A stretch of 35,948 nucleotides of DNA from NCBI GenBank assembly GCA_945897785.1, contig CAMDGD010000018.1:1-35948 (forward strand). The letters are read 5' to 3'. Source of the DNA: Paludibacter jiangxiensis. Its GTDB lineage: Bacteria > Bacteroidota > Bacteroidia > Bacteroidales > Paludibacteraceae. The translations under genes were made by a program, and so were the position numbers. Below the pieces are notes generated by a model, which made no database searches, was not told the DNA's origin, and saw only the letters and a program-made list of their open reading frames with translations. Below, piece after piece: positions 23,597-32,391 of the stretch; within the stretch, counting starts at the first letter, position 1; every line of letters starts with the position of its first letter.

Positions 23597-23989
23597 ATGA
23601 TTCACATCGGTCAAAAAATTGAAGAGATTGTGCGTACTAAGCGCTTTCCTATAGTGGAGTTTGCGCGAAAAATTAATACCACAAGAAATAATGTATATAA
23701 TATTTTCTCCAGAGAATCTATTGATACTGAGCTTTTACGAAAAATTGGAGATATACTGGAGTTCGATTTTTTTCAGTTACTTTCTAGAGTGAGTAACGTT
23801 TCGAATGGAATAATGCCTGATGTTATGCAGGTTTATTCGGTAAAATACAAAACAAAGGAGATTGAATTGAAAGACATGATTTTGCTGTTGCAAAAAGAAA
23901 ACGAACAACTAAAAGAACATTTAGCAGATAAAGATGAAATTATTTCTTTGATGAAAAATAAGGTTGAGTTTTGTAGTTGTGATAAGTGA
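23597..23989 (+). CDS. Small XRE-like helix-turn-helix protein with C-terminal coiled coil
   Basis: The 130-residue protein begins MIHIGQKIEEIVRTK. Residues ~3-60 resemble an XRE/Cro HTH (FARKINTTRNNVYNIFSRESIDTELLRKIGDILEFDFFQLL). Residues ~85-120 form a strongly charged helix likely to be a coiled coil (LKDMILLLQKENEQLKEHL). The tail ends EFCSCDK, a CxC that might bind metal or form a disulfide. The coiled coil suggests a dimer. I chose the ATG at 23597 over an in-frame TTG at 23555. Targets are unknown. Its stop (23987-23989) directly touches the stop of the convergent ClC gene, leaving no space for a terminator. Confidence 0.75.
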   Translation: MIHIGQKIEEIVRTKRFPIVEFARKINTTRNNVYNIFSRESIDTELLRKIGDILEFDFFQLLSRVSNVSNGIMPDVMQVYSVKYKTKEIELKDMILLLQKENEQLKEHLADKDEIISLMKNKVEFCSCDK

Positions 23990-25867
23990 CTAGTCGTCAG
24001 AGAATTGCTCCAATAATATTTGTCGGTACGAATTAAATAGACTCGATTTGGATACATACCCGATATACATTCCCTCGTCATCTACAACAGGTAAATTCCA
24101 TGCATTGGTCTTGTCGAAGGTCTCCATTACTTTTTCCATCGAATCAGAGTGTTTAATGATAGCCGGAGGTGTTATCATTAAACGCCTTACGGTAAATCGT
24201 TCGTATAGTTCTGTTCTAAACATGATGTTGCGCACCTCATCTAAATGTAAAATACCTAAAAATAATCCTTCTGCATTAACAACAGGATAAATATTTCGGT
24301 TTGAACTAGCTATAATCTTCACTACTTCACCTAGATTAGTATCCGGATTTACGCAAACTAAATCTGTTTCAATTTCATCTTTTGTATTCAAAAAGGTAAG
24401 TACTGCTTTGTCTTTGTGGTGTGTAATTAACTCGCCTTTTTTGGCTAAGCGCATGGAGTAGATGCTGTGTTTTTCAAATACAATTATGGTAAGATAGGCT
24501 ACTGTCGAGGTTATCATAAGCGACATAAATAAACTGTACCCACCAGTAAGTTCTGCAATTAGGAAAATGCCCGTAAGAGGTGCATGCATAACAGCAGACA
24601 TTACTCCCGCCATACCTGCAAAAGCAAAATTTCGCTCCGGAATACCTAAATCGAAATAATTTAAGCCAATGGCAACCATATATCCCGTAATGGATCCAAT
24701 GAATAAACTTGGTGCAAATATCCCTCCGGTACCTCCTGCGCCATTCGTTGCACTAGTGGCAACTACCTTAAACAAGACTGTTAAGCCTAAGTATACAAAA
24801 AGTATCCAAGCATTATTTTTAAACTGATAAAATAAACTTCCTTGCATTACTTCGTCAGGATTGCCACTTAACAATAGTTCAATGGTATCATATCCTTCAC
24901 CATATAATGCCGGTAAAAAGAATATTAGTCCGCTTAAAGTAATTCCTCCTATAGTGATTTTGATATAAGGACTTTTTAATCGTTGAAAAAATGATTCCAG
25001 TCGGTTAATAGCACGCGTAAAATACAAGGCTATTAATCCACAAACAATACCTAGTAAAAGCAGATAGGGTATTCTACCTAAGGAGAAAGACTCTACTGCA
25101 CTAAAGTGAAACATGGCTTTGGATCCCATAAAGAAGAACGATGTGGCTGTTGCTGTAACCGAAGATATTAGTAAGGGAACGATGGATGTCATAGTTAAAT
25201 CGACCATCAATACTTCTAGCGTAAAGACTACTCCTGCAATAGGGGCGTTAAAAATTCCTCCAATAGCACCGGAAGCTCCACAGCCAATCATCATCATCAG
25301 TGTTTTTTGGTCCATTTTAAAGAATCGCGCCAAATTTGATCCGATAGCAGATCCGGTTAGTACAATTGGTGCTTCTGCCCCAACCGAACCTCCAAACCCT
25401 ATGGTTAAGGTACTAGCAACCATAGATGACCACATATTGTGTCGTTTAATACGGGCTTTACGGCGCGATATGGCGTATAAAATTTTGGTAACCCCATGGC
25501 TGATGTCATCTTTTACTATTTTTCGCACATATAAACTGGCTAAGAAAATACCTGTTGCGGGTGCTGCTAGGTATAAAAAATTTACACCGCTCATGCTGTC
25601 GCTTACCAATTCTTTCATAAAGAGTAAGGCGCTTTTCAAAAGAATTGCGGCTATAGCTGTCGAAAATCCAACAAAAAGACTTAGTATAAGTATAAAGTGG
25701 TGGTGCTTGATGTTTTTTTCACGCCACAAAATTATTTTTTCGTAAAGCGCTAATAGATAAGGGTTGTTAAACAATAAAGAGGGGGTTTCTTTAATATAAG
25801 CAAAGTTATCCTTTATAAAAAGTAGTGTTTTTTTGAAATAGAAATATCCGTTCTTTTCTGCTGTCAT
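23990..25867 (-). CDS. ClC-family chloride channel/transporter with two CBS domains
   Basis: The 625-residue protein has the ClC membrane core: SHGVTKIL in place of the usual GSGIP/GHGVPE, GSVGAEAP with the gating Glu165, and NGAGGTGGIFAPSLF. Two CBS domains follow from about residue 490, near IITSTVAYLTII...VNPDTNLGEVVKII and VRRLMITPPAI. In FNAPIAGVVFTLEVL the Glu218 corresponds to E202 of E. coli ClC-ec1, but the following proton glutamate (E203) is Val219, the residue found in chloride channels. Family members are homodimers moving chloride across the inner membrane. It is the last gene of a minus-strand operon, sua5 - sugar transferase - clc, with a 1-bp gap to the transferase. A 210-codon antisense frame inside it is not a gene. 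Confidence 0.9.
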   Translation of the reverse strand: MTAEKNGYFYFKKTLLFIKDNFAYIKETPSLLFNNPYLLALYEKIILWREKNIKHHHFILILSLFVGFSTAIAAILLKSALLFMKELVSDSMSGVNFLYLAAPATGIFLASLYVRKIVKDDISHGVTKILYAISRRKARIKRHNMWSSMVASTLTIGFGGSVGAEAPIVLTGSAIGSNLARFFKMDQKTLMMMIGCGASGAIGGIFNAPIAGVVFTLEVLMVDLTMTSIVPLLISSVTATATSFFFMGSKAMFHFSAVESFSLGRIPYLLLLGIVCGLIALYFTRAINRLESFFQRLKSPYIKITIGGITLSGLIFFLPALYGEGYDTIELLLSGNPDEVMQGSLFYQFKNNAWILFVYLGLTVLFKVVATSATNGAGGTGGIFAPSLFIGSITGYMVAIGLNYFDLGIPERNFAFAGMAGVMSAVMHAPLTGIFLIAELTGGYSLFMSLMITSTVAYLTIIVFEKHSIYSMRLAKKGELITHHKDKAVLTFLNTKDEIETDLVCVNPDTNLGEVVKIIASSNRNIYPVVNAEGLFLGILHLDEVRNIMFRTELYERFTVRRLMITPPAIIKHSDSMEKVMETFDKTNAWNLPVVDDEGMYIGYVSKSSLFNSYRQILLEQFSDD

Positions 25868-25868
25868 T

Positions 25869-27263
25869 TTAAATTCCTTTTCCTGTTAGCAAAATTTTAA
25901 TGGTGTAAATTAAAATCTTAAAATCGACAAAAAGTGACATGTTTTCGAGGTATAAGATGTCGAAATCTAACCGTTCTAACATCTTATCTACCGAGTCGGC
26001 ATACCCAAATTTCACCATACCCCAAGACGTAATGCCGGGTTTTATCTTGTGTAATAAACTGTAATGTGGGGCTTTTACTATTAACTGATCGGCAAAAAAC
26101 TTTCGTTCCGGTCGCGGACCAACAATCGACATTTCGCCCTTTAATACATTCCAAAATTGTGGAATCTCATCCAAACGGTATTTGCGCATAATTCTGCCCC
26201 AAGGGGTAACTCGTTCGTCATTTACACTGGCAAGTAGTGGAGTTTCATCTTCGGCATTTTGCCACATCGAACGAAATTTATACATGTTAAAGGGTTTGCC
26301 TCGTTTGCCAAGTCGTTCTTGCGCAAAGAAAATAGACCCTTTCGAATCAATTTTTACGCGCAGGGCTGTGTAAATGTATAAAGGGGAAAATAATAGCAAT
26401 ACTGAAAATGAAAAGACAATGTCGATTACCCGTTTGGTGTTTTGTTGCCAAAAAGGCATGGCGCTTTCCGAAACACTTACTAAGGGCGTTGCGTAAATGG
26501 TATTGATGCGAACACTACCTATTAAAATCTCGTATAGGTTAGGTAAAAATTTTATTTCAAGTTTGTGTTTGTATAGTTTTTTTAAGATGTTAAAAATAGC
26601 GTCCTTTTTGCTATCGTCTATGGCAATAATAACTTCTTCTATTGCATTTTCATTAATAATAAAATCTAAATCTTTTAGCTCGCCCAACATCCTTTCTTTG
26701 CCAACTTTGCATTCTTCTCCAATCGATAGGAAACCAACAATGTGATAACCTAAGGATTGTTTCATGCTCAATAATTCATCCGAGGTTTTACGGGCATTCA
26801 ATCCACTGCCAATGATTAGTGTGTTAAATCCCCATAGTTTGTTGTGTATTTTGATAGTTGCCGATTGAGTAATAATTAACCGTGAAATATAGGTGATGGT
26901 AAATTGTAAACCGAAAAGCGTGAATATCGATTCCATATACATTGCCGATGTGCGCATATGGTCATCTATCAGCATGATAAAAAATAATATGGTGGAGCCT
27001 AAAAGCGTTGTCAAAAAGGTGGTAAAAAATTCATCAAGGCGTGATTTACGAAAAGGAACATTGTAGTAGCCGGATAAAAAATGCAAGAATATCCATCCAA
27101 AAGAATAGGTGATTAGTAGAACAAAAAACCTACTGTCAGGAGTTAAGTAATCAGTTTCAACTATCCCTACATATACACGGAAGGCATAAAACAAAATCCA
27201 AACCAGTAAGGCCGATAAAAAATCAGCCAACACATATTTTGTTGTTTGTATCCTTTTTTTCAT
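25869..27263 (-). CDS. Polyprenyl-phosphate sugar-phosphate transferase (WcaJ/WbaP-like, PHPT family)
   Basis: The 464-residue protein has four to five N-terminal membrane helices (FLSALLVWILFYAF onward), a central Rossmann-like CoA-binding-type region (NTLIIGSGLNARKTSDEL), and another helix (VIDIVFSFSVLLLFSPLYIYTAL). It ends in the catalytic sugar-transferase domain with FAQERLGKRGKPFNMYKFRSM, RKYRLDEIPQFWNVLKG and SIVGPRPER. Such enzymes place the first sugar-phosphate on undecaprenyl phosphate to start capsule, exopolysaccharide or O-antigen synthesis. It lies between sua5 (6 bp upstream) and clc (1 bp downstream), both housekeeping genes, with no other glycan genes in view. Confidence 0.9.
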   Translation of the reverse strand: MKKRIQTTKYVLADFLSALLVWILFYAFRVYVGIVETDYLTPDSRFFVLLITYSFGWIFLHFLSGYYNVPFRKSRLDEFFTTFLTTLLGSTILFFIMLIDDHMRTSAMYMESIFTLFGLQFTITYISRLIITQSATIKIHNKLWGFNTLIIGSGLNARKTSDELLSMKQSLGYHIVGFLSIGEECKVGKERMLGELKDLDFIINENAIEEVIIAIDDSKKDAIFNILKKLYKHKLEIKFLPNLYEILIGSVRINTIYATPLVSVSESAMPFWQQNTKRVIDIVFSFSVLLLFSPLYIYTALRVKIDSKGSIFFAQERLGKRGKPFNMYKFRSMWQNAEDETPLLASVNDERVTPWGRIMRKYRLDEIPQFWNVLKGEMSIVGPRPERKFFADQLIVKAPHYSLLHKIKPGITSWGMVKFGYADSVDKMLERLDFDILYLENMSLFVDFKILIYTIKILLTGKGI

Positions 27264-27269
27264 AGTTTT

Positions 27270-27833
27270 TTACGCCCGTATTATTTCTATTACATTGCCT
27301 TTTTTTACTCTTATAATCGACGATGGGTTGGCTGTTGTTGTTTCGTTTTGGCGGTAATTTACCACAAAATCAACCGAATCAATAATTTCCCTGCTTATTT
27401 CGCCAAAGTGCTGTGGGGATTTTTCTCCGCTAATATTTGCTGAGGTCGAAACAATCGGCCGTTTAAATTCCTTGCATAGGGTTTTCGAAAATGCTTCGGT
27501 TGTTATCCGTATGCCAATACTTCTGTCTTCTCCTAGTAAATTCGAAGCTAGGTTTTTGGCCTCAGGGTATATAATGGTCAATGGTTTGTCGGTGCATTCA
27601 ATTAATTCCCATGCAATATCTGGTACAGTGTCAATGTATTGTTCCAGTTTTCCCGGATTATCAAGTAACACCAACACGGCTTTGGTATCTATTCTTTTTT
27701 TTATTTCAAACAATCGTTTTACGGCTGCCTCATTTGTGGCGTCACATCCAAGTCCCCAAATGGTATCGGTAGGGTACAAAATAACTCCTCCTGCTTGCAG
27801 TATCGAAATGGCTTTTCTTATATCTTCAATCAT
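27270..27833 (-). CDS. tsaC: L-threonylcarbamoyladenylate synthase (Sua5/YrdC/TsaC)
   Basis: The 187-residue protein shows the YrdC fold signatures: GGVILYPTDTIWGLGCDA, then RIDTKAVLVLL, KPLTIIYPEA and IVSTSANISGE. It makes threonylcarbamoyl-AMP for the t6A modification of ANN-decoding tRNAs in the cytoplasm. The ATG at 27833 (MIEDIRKAI) is the usual YrdC start. A frame open to 27878 adds a basic leader (FFRKKKQRVK) without family resemblance. It lacks the C-terminal Sua5 domain, so it is the short TsaC type. It is first in the operon with the sugar transferase and clc. Confidence 0.92.
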   Translation of the reverse strand: MIEDIRKAISILQAGGVILYPTDTIWGLGCDATNEAAVKRLFEIKKRIDTKAVLVLLDNPGKLEQYIDTVPDIAWELIECTDKPLTIIYPEAKNLASNLLGEDRSIGIRITTEAFSKTLCKEFKRPIVSTSANISGEKSPQHFGEISREIIDSVDFVVNYRQNETTTANPSSIIRVKKGNVIEIIRA

Positions 27834-28040
27834 CTTTACTCGTTGTTTCTTTTTTCTAAAAAACGGGTAAATGTACATAAAATATACGCTTTATTTGGCA
27901 AGAATTTGTTAAAAATATAGTTTTATGTTTATGGATTGCGTAAAGAAATAATGTTTTATAAATATATTTTATCAATACAATACTATGGTTTTTTTGTTAG
28001 CTTTACAGCGCAATAGAATTGTGCAGAATGGTTTTGTATG

Positions 28041-28056
28041 TGCTTATTAATAAGCA
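28041..28056. promoter_or_regulatory. Perfect 16-bp palindrome upstream of recJ
   Basis: TGCTTATTAATAAGCA is its own reverse complement and sits about 48 bp before the recJ ATG, in the divergent 270-bp region shared with sua5. It may be an operator for a dimeric regulator, or a chance palindrome in AT-rich DNA. No other copy was noticed in the window. Confidence 0.4.
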
Positions 28057-28104
28057 TAATGTTTCTTTTACTTCTTCTCCTAGAAAAATAAAAACAGCTA
28101 TATA

Positions 28105-29883
28105 ATGATTAATACATGGAAAATTAATACCCTTACCAATGCACAAGAAAAACAAAAAAATAAGCTCGCAGAAGATTTAGGAATTAGTCCTATTCTTACG
28201 CAACTTCTTGTTCAAAGGGGTATTACAACTTTTGAAGATGCCAAGAATTTTTTTCGTCCACAATTAAGTCAGCTACACGACCCTTTTTTAATGCAGGATA
28301 TGGATAAGGCTGTAGATCGCTTAAACCAAGCCTTGCAACAAAAAGAACGAATTCTTATTTACGGCGATTATGATGTGGATGGCACTACCGCAGTAGCCTT
28401 GGTATATAAGTTTATAAAACAGTTTTATGCTGATGTAGATTTCTATCTTCCTGATAGATACAATGAAGGATACGGTATCTCGTATGCCGGAATCGACTTT
28501 GCAGCCAACAATAACTACTCACTGATTATTGCCCTCGATTGTGGTATTAAAGCTATTGAAAGGGTATCGTATGCCTTAGAAAAGGGTATCGATTTTATTA
28601 TTTGCGACCACCATACGCCTGATGTCGTGCTCCCTAATGCGGTTGCTGTTTTGGATGCTAAACGCTCCGATTGTAATTATCCGTATAAGCATTTGTCGGG
28701 TTGTGGTGTTGGCTTTAAACTAATGCAGGCTTTTGCCATAAACAATGGTATCGAGTCATTGCATTTGCTTCCTTTATTAGACTTGGTTGCGGTAAGTATT
28801 GCATCGGATATTGTACCCATTACCGGCGAGAATAGGGTATTGGCTTATTTTGGGTTGAAACAGCTAAATAGTAATCCTAGCATGGGGTTAAAAACTATTA
28901 TAGATATTTCAGGTATTGGCGAAAAGGAAATTACCATTAGTGATATTGTTTTTAAAATAGGGCCACGCATTAATGCTGCAGGGCGTATTCAGCAAGCTAA
29001 AGAAGCCGTAGAGTTGCTTGTTTCTAACGAATTAGAACAGGCAAAAAGACGCTGCGAAGAAATAGACCAGCACAATCAGATTCGTAAGGACCTGGATAAA
29101 TCGATTACCGATGATGCTTTTAAGATGTTGGATGATAATGATGCCCTGAAAAAGAAATTGTCAATAGTGGTATATAATCCTGAATGGCACAAGGGTGTTA
29201 TTGGTATTGTTGCTTCTCGTTTAACCGAAATGTATTACCGTCCGGCTGTAGTGCTTACTAAAAATAGCGGTGTAGAAAATAACCTGGTAGGTGGGTCTGC
29301 TCGTTCAGTTCCGGGGTTCGATATTTATAAGGCTATTGAATCGTGCCGCGATATTCTTGAAAACTTTGGGGGGCATATGTATGCTGCCGGATTGGCATTG
29401 AAAGAAGAGAATGTAGAAGAATTTACTCGTCGTTTTGATGCTTTCGTTACCGAAAATATATTGCCCGAACAGATGTATCCGCAAATTGAAATTGATGCTG
29501 TGCTTGAGTTTAAAGATATTACGCCTAAGTTTTTTAGGGTGTTAAAGCAATTTAATCCTTTCGGGCCTGATAATATGAAACCAATTTTCTGCTCAAAACG
29601 GGTGTTCGATTATGGTACTAGTCGCCTAGTAGGTAAAGATCAGGAGCACATAAAAATGGAACTGCTCGATAAAAGTTGCGAAAATGTGATGAACGGAATT
29701 GCCTTTAGAATGTTCGAGTTTAACGATCACCTTAAAGCACTAAATCCACTGGATATTTGTTATACACTCGAAGAGAATAATTTTAACGGTAATACTTCAA
29801 TACAGCTTTTAATCAAAGATATTAAGGTTGATGAGATTGCTGAATTAGAATTATCTAAGAGCAAGGATAACAAAGCATCTTAA
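28105..29883 (+). CDS. recJ: Single-stranded-DNA-specific exonuclease RecJ
   Basis: The 592-residue sequence matches the usual RecJ length. It shows the DHH-family motifs YGDYDVDGTTA (residues 86-96), LDCGIKA, CDHHTPD (DHH at 168-170) and GCGVGFKLMQA. The DHHA1 part follows with WHKGVIGIVASRL and GGSARSVPGFD, and a C-terminal OB-fold part closes the protein. It degrades single-stranded DNA 5'-3' in recombinational repair and mismatch repair. priA starts 21 bp later on the same strand, making a repair/replication-restart pair. Confidence 0.97.
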   Translation: MINTWKINTLTNAQEKQKNKLAEDLGISPILTQLLVQRGITTFEDAKNFFRPQLSQLHDPFLMQDMDKAVDRLNQALQQKERILIYGDYDVDGTTAVALVYKFIKQFYADVDFYLPDRYNEGYGISYAGIDFAANNNYSLIIALDCGIKAIERVSYALEKGIDFIICDHHTPDVVLPNAVAVLDAKRSDCNYPYKHLSGCGVGFKLMQAFAINNGIESLHLLPLLDLVAVSIASDIVPITGENRVLAYFGLKQLNSNPSMGLKTIIDISGIGEKEITISDIVFKIGPRINAAGRIQQAKEAVELLVSNELEQAKRRCEEIDQHNQIRKDLDKSITDDAFKMLDDNDALKKKLSIVVYNPEWHKGVIGIVASRLTEMYYRPAVVLTKNSGVENNLVGGSARSVPGFDIYKAIESCRDILENFGGHMYAAGLALKEENVEEFTRRFDAFVTENILPEQMYPQIEIDAVLEFKDITPKFFRVLKQFNPFGPDNMKPIFCSKRVFDYGTSRLVGKDQEHIKMELLDKSCENVMNGIAFRMFEFNDHLKALNPLDICYTLEENNFNGNTSIQLLIKDIKVDEIAELELSKSKDNKAS

Positions 29884-29904
29884 CTTTTTTTTTGCCCTGT
29901 TTCT

Positions 29905-32364
29905 ATGGAATCGGAAAATCGTTCATATGCCGATATTATTTTGCCTCTTCCCTTGGCAAATGTGTATTCGTATGCTATTCCGCCCGATTATCAAGCCATC
30001 TTAATGCCCGGTATGCGCGTTACTGTGCCTTTTCGTAAAAAGATTTATACAGGTATTGTGTATGCGCTACACCAAATTAAACCGCTTGGCTACGACTTGA
30101 AGAATATATTCTCTGTTCTTGATGATTACCCTATAGTCACTCCCTTACAGCTAAAGTTTTGGGAGTGGTTGGCGCATTATTATCAGGCTTTTTTGGGCGA
30201 TGTGTATAAGGCAGCCCTACCTTCTGGACTTAAACTGGATAGCGAGACTTTTGTAGAGTTAAACGGGAATGACGAATGGATGGACTTGCCTCTCTCCGAA
30301 CAACAACAACAGGCGCTGGCTGTGTTGATGCGCGATAAGCAAATGAGAGTGAGTGATTTAGCTAAAGAGATTGGGCTAAAAGAACCTTATCTATTACTTA
30401 AGGCCTTACTACAAAAGGAGCTTGTTGTGATTTCCGAACAGCTCCGTACTTCCTATAAACCAAAAAAAGAATTGTTTGTTCGTTTAGCAAAGCGCTTATC
30501 GAACGAAGAGCAAATTCATGCTTGTTTAGACGAGCTAAAGAAAGCAAAAAAACAACAGGCTTTGTTAAGCGATTTTTTGCGTCTTACTCTAAATACTAAC
30601 GGTGAAATTAGTAAAAAACAATTGTTAGAGCAAGCTGTTTCTTCGGATGCTGTTCTAAAGGCTTTGATGCAAAAAGAATGCTTGGATTGTTTTGAGAAGA
30701 AAATAAGCCGACTCGATTTATCGGATATAAGCACAAGTGTTCGTTCTACACTTAACGAATTTCAAGAAAAAGCGTATCAAGAAATGAAGGCTGCTTTTAA
30801 AACCAACAAGGTGGTCTTACTGCACGGCGTTACTTCTAGCGGAAAAACAGAACTATATATCCGTCTTATCGAAGAGCAACTAAAGGCTGGTAAACAAGTG
30901 TTGTATTTGTTGCCCGAAATTGCTCTTACCTCACAGCTCACTGCTAGGCTAAAACGGATTTTTGGTAATAAATTAGGGGTATACCATTCTAAATTTCCTG
31001 ATGCCGAAAGGGTAGAGATATGGGATAACTTATTGTTGGAAAAAGGGTTTCAACTTATTTTGGGCGTTCGTTCGTCGGTGTTCTTGCCTTTTAAGAAACT
31101 CGGATTGGTTATTGTGGACGAAGAACACGAAAATTCATACAAGCAATATGACCCTGCTCCCCGGTATCATGCTCGTAATGCGGCAATAGTATTGGCTGGT
31201 ATGCATGGGGCTCAAACACTATTGGGTACTGCAACGCCATCTGTAGAGAGTTATAATAATGCACAGAATGGAAAATATGGGTTGGTGGAACTCTTTAAGC
31301 GACACGAAGAAATTGCCTTGCCCAAAATTATTGCTGTAGATACCAAAGAGCTACGCCGAAAAAAGCAAATGAATTCCTTCTTTTCTCCCTTGCTTATTGA
31401 ACATATTGCCCTTGCATTGGCTAAAAAAGAACAGGTTATTTTGTTTCAAAATCGCCGTGGGTATTCACCTTTCGTAGAGTGTTCGCAGTGTTCTTTTGTG
31501 CCAAAATGTAAAAATTGCGATGTAAGCCTTACTTTGCATAAAGCCTTTAATGCGCTTACATGTCATTATTGTGGCTATACCGAACGAATACCGGCGCTTT
31601 GTCCGAGTTGCAATAGCGGAAAGCTAGAATCTAAAGGCTTTGGTACCGAAAAGATTGAAGATGAAGTACAACTGCTTTTTCCCGAAGCGCGTATTTCTCG
31701 ACTTGATTTAGATACCGCCAAATCAAAAGCAGCATACGAAAAAATTATCGATGATTTTCAAGAGTATAAGGTAGATATTTTAGTGGGTACACAAATGGTT
31801 TCTAAGGGACTCGATTTTGAAAAGGTAAGCTTGGTAGGTATTTTACATGCCGATAATATGCTAAACTTCCCCGATTTTAGAGCTCACGAAAGGGCTTTTC
31901 AGTTAATGGCTCAAGTTAGTGGTAGGGCAGGGCGTAAAAATAAACAAGGTTTGGTTATTTTGCAAACCGCCGATACTACGCATCCAATTATTCAACAAGT
32001 TATTTTGAATGACTATAGGGCTATGTACACACAACAAATGATAGAACGAGAAGCATTTAAGTATCCGCCTTATTATCGTTTAATATACATTTTGATGAAA
32101 CACCGAACTTTAGATACGGTTATTAAGGCATCGAATAAAATGGCGAAAGACTTGCGGGCTGTTTTTGGCGATAGGGTGCTAGGACCCGATAATCCTCCTG
32201 TACTCCGTATTCAAAATATGTTTCTAAAAAGAATTGTGCTGAAAATTGAAGCAAGTGCTTCGAACGAAAAGGCTAAGGAGCTTATTCAGGTTGTTTCTGA
32301 GCGATTGTTGAGCGAAGATCTGTTTAAATCAGTGCTTATTCATTTGGATGTTGATCCGATGTGA
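29905..32364 (+). CDS. priA: Primosomal helicase PriA
   Basis: The 819-residue protein has the N-terminal 3'-DNA-binding domain (YADIILPLPLANVYSYAIP), Walker A GVTSSGKTE (308-316), Walker B DEEH (405-408) and GTATPSVESYNNA. Eight zinc-binding Cys follow: 526, 529, 535, 538, 553, 556, 566 and 569. Helicase motifs near the end include GTQMVSKGLDFEKVSLVGI and QVSGRAGRKNKQGLVILQT. It restarts stalled replication forks. All catalytic motifs are present, so the protein should be active. A 27-bp gap separates its stop from the convergent NlpC/P60 gene. Confidence 0.97.
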   Translation: MESENRSYADIILPLPLANVYSYAIPPDYQAILMPGMRVTVPFRKKIYTGIVYALHQIKPLGYDLKNIFSVLDDYPIVTPLQLKFWEWLAHYYQAFLGDVYKAALPSGLKLDSETFVELNGNDEWMDLPLSEQQQQALAVLMRDKQMRVSDLAKEIGLKEPYLLLKALLQKELVVISEQLRTSYKPKKELFVRLAKRLSNEEQIHACLDELKKAKKQQALLSDFLRLTLNTNGEISKKQLLEQAVSSDAVLKALMQKECLDCFEKKISRLDLSDISTSVRSTLNEFQEKAYQEMKAAFKTNKVVLLHGVTSSGKTELYIRLIEEQLKAGKQVLYLLPEIALTSQLTARLKRIFGNKLGVYHSKFPDAERVEIWDNLLLEKGFQLILGVRSSVFLPFKKLGLVIVDEEHENSYKQYDPAPRYHARNAAIVLAGMHGAQTLLGTATPSVESYNNAQNGKYGLVELFKRHEEIALPKIIAVDTKELRRKKQMNSFFSPLLIEHIALALAKKEQVILFQNRRGYSPFVECSQCSFVPKCKNCDVSLTLHKAFNALTCHYCGYTERIPALCPSCNSGKLESKGFGTEKIEDEVQLLFPEARISRLDLDTAKSKAAYEKIIDDFQEYKVDILVGTQMVSKGLDFEKVSLVGILHADNMLNFPDFRAHERAFQLMAQVSGRAGRKNKQGLVILQTADTTHPIIQQVILNDYRAMYTQQMIEREAFKYPPYYRLIYILMKHRTLDTVIKASNKMAKDLRAVFGDRVLGPDNPPVLRIQNMFLKRIVLKIEASASNEKAKELIQVVSERLLSEDLFKSVLIHLDVDPM

Positions 32365-32391
32365 TGTTATTTGTTTTTGTCCAATACCAAA

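Noticed and set aside
25113-25745. 210-codon plus-strand open frame inside clc
   Set aside because: It is fully antisense to the well-supported ClC gene, has no recognisable domain and reads like a mirror of its codon pattern.
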